From Molanna angustata (Eukaryota; Arthropoda; Insecta; Trichoptera; Molannidae), in assembly GCA_963576475.1 (NCBI GenBank), contig OY754982.1, positions 14,822,217 through 14,886,216 on the forward strand: 64,000 nucleotides of DNA, written 5' to 3'. Below, piece by piece: positions 53,755-62,620 of this stretch. Each line of letters begins with the position of its first letter. The first letter of the stretch is position 1. Made by a program: the position numbers and the translations under genes. The notes below the pieces were generated by a model. That model did not search any database, was not told the DNA's origin, and saw only the letters and a program-made list of their open reading frames with translations.

Positions 53755-56616
53755 TTATGATATACGTCCGCACTCGCACCTAACCCTCTCCCGGAATTGA
53801 TTATAAGAATGGAAAAATATATCTATATCATTAAAACTTTCATTATATTGTCGACAAATTCGAGGGATAGTTGAAAACTTCCGATAGTTCGTTCTACAAA
53901 CAGGAACGTGAAACAATTCGGGCCGTCTGGTAGTTCTTCCAGAAACTCTGAGTGGTATAAAGTTTATTAGTTCAGAAGAGTCAAAAAAATTGTTTATTAC
54001 CTTATATAAGAGAGATTGATCGGCCATAATTCGTCGATTAACTAGTGTGTCAAATTTGTGAAATTGAACTGATTCGGAATATAAAGGAAAATATATGCGT
54101 AAACGAAAGTTGATATGTTTCAAATACTTCTTTTGTACTTTTTCGATTCTATTTATATGTTTTAGGTAGTAAGGAGACCATATTGGAGTGCAGTATTCTA
54201 AATGTGGACGTATGAACGTGGTGTATAACCTATGAAGTGTACTGACATTTTTAAATGGTTTACACAGGCGGATAATATACCCCAAAGATTTATAAGCTGT
54301 ATTAACTATTATATCCAGATGTTTGTCGAACATTAATTTTGAGTCAAGCGTAATCCCCAAATCTCTTATATGATCCACTTCTTCGAGCGTGTTATTGTGA
54401 AGCGTATAATTATATTTAATAATGTTTTTTGCACGAGTGAATGAAATTTTGTTACATTTTGAGATATTCAAGTCAAGTTTGTTTTGTTTGCAATATTGTG
54501 ATAATCTATCCAGGTCACTCTGAAGTTTATGGCAGTCTGCAATTGAACGAATTTTTAAATAAACCTTCATGTCATCAGCATATGAGACATATAAGGAGTT
54601 TGTAAAGCACATGTAGATATCGTGAGTGTAAATATTAAACAATAACGGTCCCAAGTGTGAGCCTTGTGGAACGCCAGATGGAATAAACTTAAAATTGGAC
54701 CTGTAATTATCAATTTTTACTGACTGAGACCTGTTTTCAATATACGACACAAACCACCTGTGTAAGTTACCGTGTATCCCGACTAATTTTAATTTCTTAG
54801 CTAATATAACATGATCGACTCTGTCGAAAGCCTTTGAGTAATCTGTATATATTGCGTCAATTTGATATTTATCCTCCATATTAGATGATAAATATTCAGT
54901 AAAAATGAGCATATTTGATAACACGGAACGGTTTCTTAGAAAACCATGTTGTTGGTCTTGAATATATTTGATTATTACAGGATATACTTGATCATATGTA
55001 ATACGTTCAAATAATTTACTAAAAACTGATAGTATTGATATTGGTCTATAATTTTCTGCATTGTTCCTCGACCCCTTCTTATATATGGGAACTATGAGAG
55101 CCTCTTTGAATCTACTAGGAAATTTACCTTCGTTCATAGATCTGTTAAAGAGAATGGTTAGTGGAAGTGCTAGCGTTTCGGCGCATTGAAGTATGAAATA
55201 CGGAGGGATACCATCATTGCCCGGACCCTTCTTGATATCTAAAGCTTGTAAGTATTTCAACATTTTGCTTTGATCAATGGTTATTACACCAATACCGTCA
55301 TAGGCACATCTGGACTCCAATTCATCACCAGCAGTCGTAAACCCAGCGGATGAGGTTGTAACAAAAGTAGAATTAAAATAATTAGAAAATAAGTCACAAA
55401 CTTCCTCGCCACCAGTCGCTGATTCAGTTCCTAGAAATATTGTTTTAGGTATGTTTGTATTGTTCCGTCTACTTTTTTCGTAGGACCACAGTTTTTTGCA
55501 ATTACTTTGTATACTATTCTCTGTGTCATCAATATAACGTGAGTAACATTCACTCTGAACAGATTTTTGACGGGAACGGAGTAACGTGAATTCCAAATAA
55601 TCAAGTTGATTGTTGTGTAATTTCCACCTTTTATGAGTTTTACGTTTTTCTTTGATAATTTTGATTAAAGCTGATGAATACCAACATGGAAATTTGTTTT
55701 TCTTAATGGTCTTTTTTTGTACATGTTTCGTAATTATTTGTTTTAACGTATCATAAAAACAATCTACAGCTGCATCTAAAGAATCACATATCTGAATAAA
55801 TGTCCAATCGGTATCGGATAGATGGACATTTATATCGCTGTAATTAGCTTTTTTAAATAACAAAATATCTGTTGTGGTTTCTTTTAACGGGACTATATTA
55901 CCTAAATGTAATTCTGTATTTAAAGTAGGATGATGATCGTCTTCGTCTACTAATGGAGTACATCCGCGGGTAACAATACAATCAATGTTCGTGATAATCA
56001 AGTCTAAAAGTCGATTATTTGTATTAATTATATGATTGTATTGATATAAACAAGTGTAGGCCAATGTATCAGCCAGTTGAGTATTGGGTGTGTTGCAAAG
56101 ATTTTCTGGTTCTAAATAATTTGTGTTTGAGTGTAATGTCCATCTTATGTCCGGCATATTAAAATCACCCATTACGAAAATAAAGTCATTAGGATATTTA
56201 TCTCGCACAAAGCATAAAGAATTCAAGAAAGAGTCAACGGCCAATTCATATCCTGTTCCTTGAGGAAGATAAACACAGGCAACGTGAACATTTTTCCCAT
56301 TAGTGAAGCTAGAAGCAGGCACAGTAACCCAAAGGCATTCGGCAGAGCATACAATATCGTCACGAGAGTATGCTTGTAAGTTTTTTTGTGCTATAATCAT
56401 GACCCCGCCCCCTCTACGTTGTGTCCGGTCAGCTCTATCGCGTCTGAATATGTCATAAAGATTCACTGGTGCAAGTTCAGCATCATGAATTGTGCTCACA
56501 AGCCAAGACTCAGACACACCGAAAATGTTACATCCATCATTCGATAGTATATTTTGGTAAAATGAATCAGTTTTTGTGCGTAAATCCCTACAGTTTTGGT
56601 ACAAAATGTTAAACAT
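53755..56616 (-). CDS. LINE ORF2: AP endonuclease and reverse transcriptase (953 aa)
   Basis: Uninterrupted. Endonuclease: Asn8 in YQNCRDLRTK, Glu37 in SESWL, GDFNMPDIRW at 150-159 with catalytic Asp/Asn, and the DDHHP motif near 226-230. Pre-RT region: CKKLWSYEKS at 373-382. Reverse transcriptase: FKEALIVPIYKKGS (503-516), NYRPISILSVFSKLFERI (522-539), IYTDYSKAFDRVDH (589-602), SGVPQGSHLGPLLFNIYTHD (647-666), SYADDMKVYL (678-687). C-terminal: EYCTPIWSPYYLKHINRIEK. No RNase H is seen. Jockey/CR1-like organisation. The ATG overlaps the stop of the upstream frame as TAATG. All catalytic residues are present, so the protein may be active. It would nick target DNA and copy the element RNA at the nick. 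Confidence 0.93.
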   Translation of the reverse strand: MFNILYQNCRDLRTKTDSFYQNILSNDGCNIFGVSESWLVSTIHDAELAPVNLYDIFRRDRADRTQRRGGGVMIIAQKNLQAYSRDDIVCSAECLWVTVPASSFTNGKNVHVACVYLPQGTGYELAVDSFLNSLCFVRDKYPNDFIFVMGDFNMPDIRWTLHSNTNYLEPENLCNTPNTQLADTLAYTCLYQYNHIINTNNRLLDLIITNIDCIVTRGCTPLVDEDDHHPTLNTELHLGNIVPLKETTTDILLFKKANYSDINVHLSDTDWTFIQICDSLDAAVDCFYDTLKQIITKHVQKKTIKKNKFPCWYSSALIKIIKEKRKTHKRWKLHNNQLDYLEFTLLRSRQKSVQSECYSRYIDDTENSIQSNCKKLWSYEKSRRNNTNIPKTIFLGTESATGGEEVCDLFSNYFNSTFVTTSSAGFTTAGDELESRCAYDGIGVITIDQSKMLKYLQALDIKKGPGNDGIPPYFILQCAETLALPLTILFNRSMNEGKFPSRFKEALIVPIYKKGSRNNAENYRPISILSVFSKLFERITYDQVYPVIIKYIQDQQHGFLRNRSVLSNMLIFTEYLSSNMEDKYQIDAIYTDYSKAFDRVDHVILAKKLKLVGIHGNLHRWFVSYIENRSQSVKIDNYRSNFKFIPSGVPQGSHLGPLLFNIYTHDIYMCFTNSLYVSYADDMKVYLKIRSIADCHKLQSDLDRLSQYCKQNKLDLNISKCNKISFTRAKNIIKYNYTLHNNTLEEVDHIRDLGITLDSKLMFDKHLDIIVNTAYKSLGYIIRLCKPFKNVSTLHRLYTTFIRPHLEYCTPIWSPYYLKHINRIEKVQKKYLKHINFRLRIYFPLYSESVQFHKFDTLVNRRIMADQSLLYKVINNFFDSSELINFIPLRVSGRTTRRPELFHVPVCRTNYRKFSTIPRICRQYNESFNDIDIFFHSYNQFRERVRCECGRIS

Positions 56617-57263
56617 TATTGATAAGATAAAATTATATTATTAAATAACAAGTCAAGGGTATGCATTCGATTCAACAGGGTGTCACTTATAATAATAGAT
56701 AATACGTAGAATATAATTAATACAAAAAAAAAATATTGGAGGCCATATAGTGAGTGAATGTGATATTCGTGAATGTGACAAGTGTAAATAGAAAATGACA
56801 AATTCAACAAATCATTACTATGTTTTGTCTGATGCAATACATATGGTGTAGATATGTATAAAAAGGTTCTAATAAATAACATGTTTTTATTTATATGCAT
56901 GTAAGTAAGTGTACATAATATGCATATTTTATTTAATCTATGTATATTGATGAGAAATATATTTAAAGTAAGTAATAATGTAGGTTGAAAATATGTCATT
57001 ATAAAATATTGAGGTGGCATACGATACAACCAAGTGAAAATATGAATGAATTGCATGTGAGTGATATGATATTGAATGTATAGTGTATAAGCACTATTGT
57101 AATAGTTGATGGTATTATCCGAGAATGACGAATGCGCACAGTCTACGCTACCTAAATTAATTAATATGATAAAATAAGAAGGAACACTTACCCATTTTTG
57201 ACAGTTGAAACAATAAATATCAAAGAAATAATTACGAATGATATTTGCATTAGTTATGTACAT
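56616..57263 (-). CDS. Putative LINE ORF1-position frame (215 codons), hydrophobic
   Basis: An open frame directly upstream of ORF2, ending in TAA within TAATG so that stop and start overlap. The sequence is rich in Ile, Tyr, His, Leu and Phe (ITNANIIRNYFFDIYCF, FFFVLIIFYVLSIIISDTLL) and has no zinc knuckle, coiled coil or RRM as in usual LINE ORF1 proteins. One or two segments could span a membrane. The strand is G-poor and pyrimidine-rich, which lowers stop-codon frequency, so the frame may be chance or a leader. I do not assign a function. Confidence 0.4.
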   Translation of the reverse strand: MYITNANIIRNYFFDIYCFNCQKWVSVPSYFIILINLGSVDCAHSSFSDNTINYYNSAYTLYIQYHITHMQFIHIFTWLYRMPPQYFIMTYFQPTLLLTLNIFLINIHRLNKICILCTLTYMHINKNMLFIRTFLYISTPYVLHQTKHSNDLLNLSFSIYTCHIHEYHIHSLYGLQYFFFVLIIFYVLSIIISDTLLNRMHTLDLLFNNIILSYQ

Positions 57264-57282
57264 AAAAATCGAATCAAAGAAC

Positions 57283-57358
57283 GTTAAAACGTTAATTTCG
57301 TTACGAAATTAACGTAATTTCGTACTAACGTAATTTCGTTACGAAATTACGTTTGAAC
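57283..57358 (-). repeat. Palindromic repeats at the 5' end of the nested LINE
   Basis: Nested palindromes of the form AATTTCGTTACGAAATT, twice complete and once as AATTTCGTACTAACG, joined by AACGT words, form the extreme 5' terminus. They could fold as strong stem-loops in the 5' UTR. Confidence 0.85.
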
Positions 57359-57360
57359 GT

Positions 57361-58558
57361 TAATTTTCTCCTTATAGGCATTTCTCAATACTTCATCGGC
57401 TTGCAGTTTCGCCTCAAGCTGCGTAAATCGCCTGACGGCGCAGTTGCGATTATCGGGCAGCGATATATCATCTCGCCGCCATAGGAGGCCGGTCTCCCAC
57501 CGGCCGTCCTGGCACTGTCTGGTAGTACTATTCATGATCGCTGTAGCTCTCACGATCCCCTGTGATACTCGCGGCGCCGATGTAACGCCCAGCGAGTCTA
57601 CAGCGAAGTTCAGTTTGACTAGGTCATGCAGCTCCTGGTCGCGTGCAACGACCACATGAGCCACCGTAGCATGTGTGAGTCCGGTGGCAACACGCCCCGA
57701 CTCCCCGCCTCCATGTATGGTCCATCCAAGGGCCGTGCGCGAAGCAATACGCGCATCACACATATGTCGCACTTCTTGCGACACGATAAGGTGGGCATTG
57801 TCCTGCCCCAGTAATATGAGTGGCGTTATCTCACAGGTTGTCTGCCGCGCGTCACCGGGCTTTGATCCCACGTCCACTACTGATGTCGCCGGCAGGTTCA
57901 GGTTGCGAACCGTGTTCGCTTTCACCGTGTACGACTGTCCGTAGCCGGTCACCTTTAGCTTCACTCGCCGCGACCCCATGTCGTTCGAACTCATGCCGCC
58001 GGCCCCGCGGATCTTGATACCGCGTACCGGTCCCGTGGCCCCGATCTTCTCTGTGACAGCTGCGTCGACGAGTGACACCGTCGACCCCTCGTCGAGCAAG
58101 GCGTATGTCCTAACCTCGCCCGCCTGCCCCGCCAAAGTCACGGGTAGCACCTTCAGTAACACATCACTCGCGTTATTCAGATGGCACACGGTCTCCGTCG
58201 GCACATTCTCCCGCTGACCATGGAGCGTTGCGTGGTGGTATCGCTCACAATTGTCGACACCGCATTTTTTCCTTTTATGGCACTTTAATGACGTGTGCCC
58301 ACTAAACAGACACGCATAGCACAGCTTTCGGTCCTTCACATATGTCCATTTTTCGTGTAATGTTTTCGCGGTATACACAGCACAATCTGAAAGCCGATGT
58401 GACGCACTACACAAATCGCAGGTCTGCCGCTTTCTATTTTCCTCGGTGAGATGGTGGGTCACTGCGTGCGTGTCACGGCGAGCTTCTCGCCTCGGCAATT
58501 TTCCCGCCTCGGCAATTTTCCCGACTGTAGAGCTCCAGTGCGCGGTACCGCCTTGCAT
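57361..58558 (-). pseudogene. BEL/Pao Gag zinc knuckles and protease part, frame-shifted and split
   Basis: The frame includes RKRQTCDLCSASHRLSDC and CYACLFSGHTSLKCHKRKKC, two zinc-knuckle-like clusters of the BEL type. An aspartic protease follows with YALLDEGSTVSLVD (DxG variant DEGS) and further DUF1759/peptidase-like sequence to KEKI. There it is cut by the LINE: reading on into the LINE reaches a stop at 57347. At its 5' side the frame differs from gag because of the 17-bp tandem duplication at 58490-58523. The ATG at 58558 is not a natural start. It would be part of one Gag-Pol polyprotein in an undamaged element. Confidence 0.9.
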
Positions 58559-59526
58559 ATTCGGTCAAGCCAGGCCGAAAACTCTTCGATGGTGCATTGA
58601 TCGGTCGTGTATTCGTTCTTGCAGACCCAATGCCACAGGAACGTAGGCGACAGCTTCGCCACCATTTCTTCTAGTAGTTGAGGGCTCACTAGATATTTTT
58701 TGTCCACGCCCCTGATGGTAGACACTACATTGCTGACAGCCAGGGCGAAGTCCCGCACAGCATCCGTCGTTGGCCCTTCAGCGAGCCGAGGTAGCTTCCG
58801 AACCCTCTCCAACATGGCTGTCACGATAATCTGCGGGTGCCCGAAGTTGCTTTCCAGCTTCTCCATAATTTCAGACACGTTCCTCGAGTCCGTCAGTAGC
58901 GCAGAGACCGTATCTCGGGCACGCCCGGTGAGTGCGCGTTGTAGCCGCAAGATATTCTCCGCATCCGTCAGTTCACAAAGCTTTGTCGATTGTTCCCATT
59001 GACTCCTGAAGTTCCTCCACTCGATGGCATCTCCAGCGAATGTCGGAAGATCTCTAGCCGATGTGGTCCTCGCAATGAAAGCGTTGAACTGGTTGATTCC
59101 GTTTCCTCCAAGGGATGGTGGGCTGCTGCTTGTCGACTGGACCAAACGGAAAGCTTCCGTGATAGCCGCCACCACCGTCGCTTGTGTCTCCGCTTGCCTG
59201 CTCACCCACTCCTGCGTACGCCGGGTCGTCTCGTTGTCGTTGTCAACGCTGACCAATGGCGTCACATCCTCCTTGTCAATTGCAGCGATGGTTGCTCCAG
59301 GCACCGCGCGGTCGTCCTCGACCGTCACCGTGCGTGCCTTCTTCATCTCCTCGATCTGGCGTAGTTGTCGTTGATTTTCGAGCCTTTCCAGTTTCAAGGC
59401 TTTCCTCAGTTGTCTGATGGTGTCCTCTGACGATGAGCCTTCAGATATCGTCGACCCATTCTCGCTAGCCGACGCATCCCCAACGTCTTTGACAGCAGTC
59501 TTCTTGCTCCTCAGCGATGGTGTCAT
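58459..59526 (-). CDS. gag: BEL/Pao Gag N-terminal part (355 codons)
   Basis: ATG at 59526 (MTPSLRSKKT) lies about 20 bp downstream of the primer binding site. A coiled-coil-prone stretch (LRKALKLERLENQRQLRQIE) is followed by the retrotransposon gag domain DUF1759-type: LPTFAGDAIEWRNFRSQWEQ, LRLQRALTGRARDTVSALL, LESNFGHPQIIVTAMLERVR, LEEMVAKLSPTFLWHW. It leaves the natural frame after the 17-bp duplication and stops at 58459 after a few aberrant codons. It would form the capsid of the virus-like particle. The in-frame codons before 59526 read into the PBS and LTR and are not coding. Confidence 0.9.
   Translation of the reverse strand: MTPSLRSKKTAVKDVGDASASENGSTISEGSSSEDTIRQLRKALKLERLENQRQLRQIEEMKKARTVTVEDDRAVPGATIAAIDKEDVTPLVSVDNDNETTRRTQEWVSRQAETQATVVAAITEAFRLVQSTSSSPPSLGGNGINQFNAFIARTTSARDLPTFAGDAIEWRNFRSQWEQSTKLCELTDAENILRLQRALTGRARDTVSALLTDSRNVSEIMEKLESNFGHPQIIVTAMLERVRKLPRLAEGPTTDAVRDFALAVSNVVSTIRGVDKKYLVSPQLLEEMVAKLSPTFLWHWVCKNEYTTDQCTIEEFSAWLDRICKAVPRTGALQSGKLPRRENCRGEKLAVTRTQ
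58490..58523. repeat. 17-bp tandem duplication causing a frameshift in BEL gag-pol
   Basis: CCTCGGCAATTTTCCCG occurs twice in succession. One copy too many shifts the frame by 17, and both flanking frames are open on their own side. Confidence 0.92.
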
Positions 59527-59547
59527 CTTGACTCCTGGCGAAGATCG

Positions 59548-59565
59548 ATCCGGCTCGAAGGACCA
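59548..59565 (-). promoter_or_regulatory. Primer binding site, tRNA-Tyr type
   Basis: The minus strand reads TGGTCCTTCGAGCCGGAT three bases inside the 5' LTR. The plus strand ATCCGGCTCGAAGGACCA equals the 3' end of insect tRNA-Tyr plus CCA as I recall it, 18 matches. Confidence 0.85.
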
Positions 59566-59568
59566 ATT

Positions 59569-60181
59569 TGTTACCGACACCCTCACGGGCAGCGATCACA
59601 AATAACACAAAGGGGGGGGTGGTTCGCCTCCTCACCAGGTCTTGTCGAGTAGATCCACCGCACCTCCGCGGTACACAGTGACATGCACCGAAGAGGAGAG
59701 ATAGAACGCCCTGCTTGCAGGCAACAGAAGTGATCCAAAATCAGCGGCAGTCCAAATCCAGGCAGGGTCAAATGAAGGTGTAGCGGGTCCAATACAAAGC
59801 AATCCAAATCCAAGAGTAGTCCAGCGAGTGTCGTAATCCGTGTGAGCAGCAAAGGTCCGATGAGAGATAAATAAAACAAGCGTGTGTCGTGGATATCAGA
59901 ACAGGAATGTTTATTTCGCAAAAATCACATATATTTATATGCGGCCGCCGGTCGTAAGGCGGCGGCACGAACAATACAAGTACAGGGGGCAGGGGGTGTG
60001 GGGTTTTTCCCACCGCTCACCGCTGCTTGCACCGTCTATCGGCGGCCGGACAGTTCCCGACCGCACGACATTGGCGTTGACAACTTACAAAATATACAAT
60101 TAATTTTTAACTTTATTTATGATCACAAGATGTCTTCTTCTTATTCTAATTCGTTGTGTCTTTGCGCTCTCGTCCGTAACA
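59569..60181 (-). repeat. 5' LTR of the BEL element (613 bp)
   Basis: Same ends as the 3' LTR. It carries an extra segment of about 110 bp (60040-60149) absent from the other LTR and two visible substitutions (GAGTAGTCC for GAGAAGTCC; GGCGGCACG for GGCGGCCCG). Confidence 0.95.
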
Positions 60182-60186
60182 GTGAC
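60182..60186. repeat. Target-site duplication of the BEL element (right)
   Basis: GTGAC, identical to 49823-49827. Confidence 0.9.
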
Positions 60187-60478
60187 CAAAGGACAAATAA
60201 AACCTAACCATACTAAGTACATATCACCGTTTTGTGGCGACTGTATTGGCACAATTATTACAATTTATAAGTATATTGAATATCTATCTACTAAATTTAC
60301 TATTTCAGCATTATTTTTAAAAATCATTTAAGTCATCTCTGTAATTGGCTTTGATAAGCAATTTATGAAATAGCTGTTGAGATGAAATAAAATAAAATTA
60401 AAAAAATAAAAATAACCTACATTTTAAAATTAATACGTATATAAGCCGACATTCACGCATCGCATCCACATGTCATGA
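60187..60478. other. AT-rich flank
   Basis: Nothing recognised. Confidence 0.5.
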
Positions 60479-60530
60479 GGCGCAGCGTACGGATTTGATT
60501 ATTGTCTCCTAGCTACGGCGCGCGCTCTAT
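60479..60530 (-). repeat. Fragment inverted relative to 61180-61224
   Basis: GGCGCAGCGTACGGATTTGA..TTGTCTCCTAGC is the inverse of GCTAGGAGACAA..GATCCGTACGCTGCGCC, so a second copy of the family G interior is present here. Confidence 0.65.
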
Positions 60531-61084
60531 ACGATGCCGATCGATCAGTGAACGCATTTGTATGAATGCCTATACAAAGAATACTAAAATCCTATATATG
60601 CGATGTAAACTTTAGTCGGTAAATCAAAAACTTCACTTTGAGATTGCTAATTTTATTGCTACAGCATGGAGTGATTCGCATTACCAAAATTCCCATTTTG
60701 AGATAAAATTTATATTCCATATCAAATTATGTATACCTACTGTTCACAGGTTATCAAAGAAAATTTGAATGTATTCCTCCTGAATTGACAATATGACTCA
60801 TGTGTGATAGATAATAGTTTATCCTTCATTTGTCAATAGTGATGAGAAAACGCAAGACTCAAGATTAGTTAGTGCCTTTACTGTTGATACTCAAATTAAT
60901 AATAATAATGAAACTTTATTGGCTAAAATAAAATTCATACAAAACATCATGTACAAAAGAAATCATTATAATAGCCAAAAGGCGACATACATACCTACAT
61001 GTATTGTATAAAACAAAATAACTTAAAATATTCAATAATTTGGATTTATGGGTTTACAGTTTGGTACTTATTCTTCAACTATAC
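60531..61084. other. AT-rich intergenic DNA
   Basis: Nothing recognised apart from an AATAAT run near 60898. Confidence 0.5.
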
Positions 61085-61335
61085 ATAATACTATCGCTAT
61101 CGACAGTTGGATCTCATGTGTCACATGCAACTAGTTATATAAGAATTCATGCACGCGCTTCAAATCATCGGCAAAACGACACCGTTGCTAGGAGACAAAA
61201 ATCCGATCCGTACGCTGCGCCTACATGGGCGCTAAGTTTAATGTAAGCAGGTGACAGTTACTTAGGTAATTAGAGTAAGGCCGCATGGCTAATAAGTAGT
61301 TGCATGTAACACATGAGATCCAACAGTTGATGGTG
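61085..61335. mobile_element. MITE-like repeat family G with inverted ends
   Basis: The left end CAGTTGGATCTCATGTGT, CACATGCAACTAGTTA mirrors the right end TAAGTAGTTGCATGTAAC, ACATGAGATCCAACAG. About 250 bp, no ORF. Single ends of the family occur at 13944-13990 and 31198-31240. Confidence 0.7.
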
Positions 61336-61795
61336 ATCTCCGCCCACTGCCATTATAGATGACCATCTGACACTGTCTTACCTCGCCACGTGCCCCACTC
61401 ACTTCCATTCTAGATGGCTATCTGACACTGTCTTACCTCGCCACGTGCCCCACTCACTTCCATTCTAGATGGCTATCTGACACTGTCTTACCTTGCCACG
61501 TGCCCCACTCACTTCCATTCTAGATGGCTATCTGACACTGTCTTACCTCGCCACGTGCCCCACTCACTTCCATTCTAGATGGCTATTTGACACTGTCTTA
61601 CCTCGCCACGTGCCCCACCCACTGCCATTGATGGCCATCTGACACTGTCTTACCTCGCCACGTGCCCCACCCACTGCCATTGATGGCCATCTGACACTGT
61701 CTTACCTCGCCACGTGCCCCACCCACTGCAATTGATGGCCATCTGACACTGTCTTACCTCGCCACGTGCCCCTCCCACTGCCATTTCATTGATTG
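61336..61795. repeat. Minisatellite with eight E-box motifs
   Basis: Unit GATGGCTATCTGACACTGTC, TTACCTCGCCACGTGCCCCA, then CTCACTTCCATTCTA. CACGTG occurs at 61387, 61442, 61497, 61552, 61607 (55-bp period) and 61659, 61711, 61763 (52-bp period). It is GC-rich against its flanks. Confidence 0.95.
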
Positions 61796-62245
61796 CTTAC
61801 TATTGAATAAAAAAAACAGGTTTCTACATTTTGTCTGATATTTTTACAATTATGTTTTACGTGCATTCTTATCTAGGTTATTGTTATGTTATTGGTCTTG
61901 CAGTGACACATTCAGTCTTGTGCCCAAGACTTGATCATCACTATTTATCTATAAGTAATACCTATTATCTACACCGATTTGCTTATAGATAAAACAGGCA
62001 GGTAGCTGATAAATGGCTTTAAATTACATACAAATAGCATTCATTATCACATTAGCAAACAGTTTGTTAGACAACTTCAAAAAAGAGTGTGTTAAGGATC
62101 TTGAAGGATTTCCTGTTTGTGTTTTATTTATTGGTAAATATTTTTTATTTAGTTTCTTGAGTCATTGGATTTGAATTATTTAAAAATGTGATCGTATTTA
62201 GAAAAATCGTGAAAATCATTTTCAAAGTGATGATTCATTTCATTT
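61796..62245. other. AT-rich intergenic DNA
   Basis: Nothing recognised. Confidence 0.5.
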
Positions 62246-62445
62246 TATTTTTGTATTGCTTCTCGAGGTGTAATGTCAAATATTAATTTATCACGACCCA
62301 AATAACAAGTTGCCGAGTTTTGTTGTTTTACGATGTTAATCGTTTCGCAGATCCGTACTGAAGATACATTTGAAAACTCTATCTCGACCGGGAATCGAGA
62401 ATCTTTGGCAGGGGTCAAATATCTTACTGAGGCAAAGGTCGACTA
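62246..62445 (-). repeat. SINE family A, decayed copy
   Basis: Tail TTGTATTGCTTCTCGAGGTG.., AACAAGTTGCCGAGTTTTG, AGATCCGTACTGAAGATACA, and an eroded B box TCGACCGGGAATCGAGA on plus. Confidence 0.75.
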
Positions 62446-62620
62446 TATATGAAAAGAATAATTTACAATTCTAAGTAGGTACTTAATGTACTTTTACTCT
62501 CCACTTTGTGGAATAGTGGAAAGTCATGATTTCACAATTTTTAAGCGTATTTTTTGTACATCAATTTCTCACCGGGTATCATGTAGAGAGTGCACACTGT
62601 GAGTTTATCCTTTTTGCGTC
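62446..62620. other. Fragment of repeat family D and spacer
   Basis: GGAAAGTCATGATTTCACAA..GGGTATCATGTAGAGAGTGC resembles 2338-2360 and 63320-63350. Confidence 0.4.

Larger units (their letters stand above)
53439..57360 (-). mobile_element. Full-length-looking non-LTR retrotransposon nested in BEL pol
   Basis: 3922 bp between 7-bp TSDs. It ends on the 3' side (low coordinates) in (AAAT)n, at 53439-53454. It holds an intact endonuclease-RT ORF, an upstream 215-codon frame and an unusual palindromic 5' end. It must postdate the BEL insertion. It is related to the dead copy at 17483-19224. Confidence 0.93.
49828..60181 (-). mobile_element. BEL/Pao LTR retrotransposon with nested LINE
   Basis: Complete structure on the minus strand: TSD GTGAC, LTRs starting TGTTAC and ending GTAACA, primer binding site, gag, protease, RT, RNase H, integrase, polypurine tract. 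Without the nested LINE and its TSD the element is about 6.4 kb, a normal BEL size. Over the shared LTR sequence I see two substitutions, so the insertion is young. Two lesions make this copy defective: a 17-bp duplication in gag and the LINE in pol. Confidence 0.95.
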
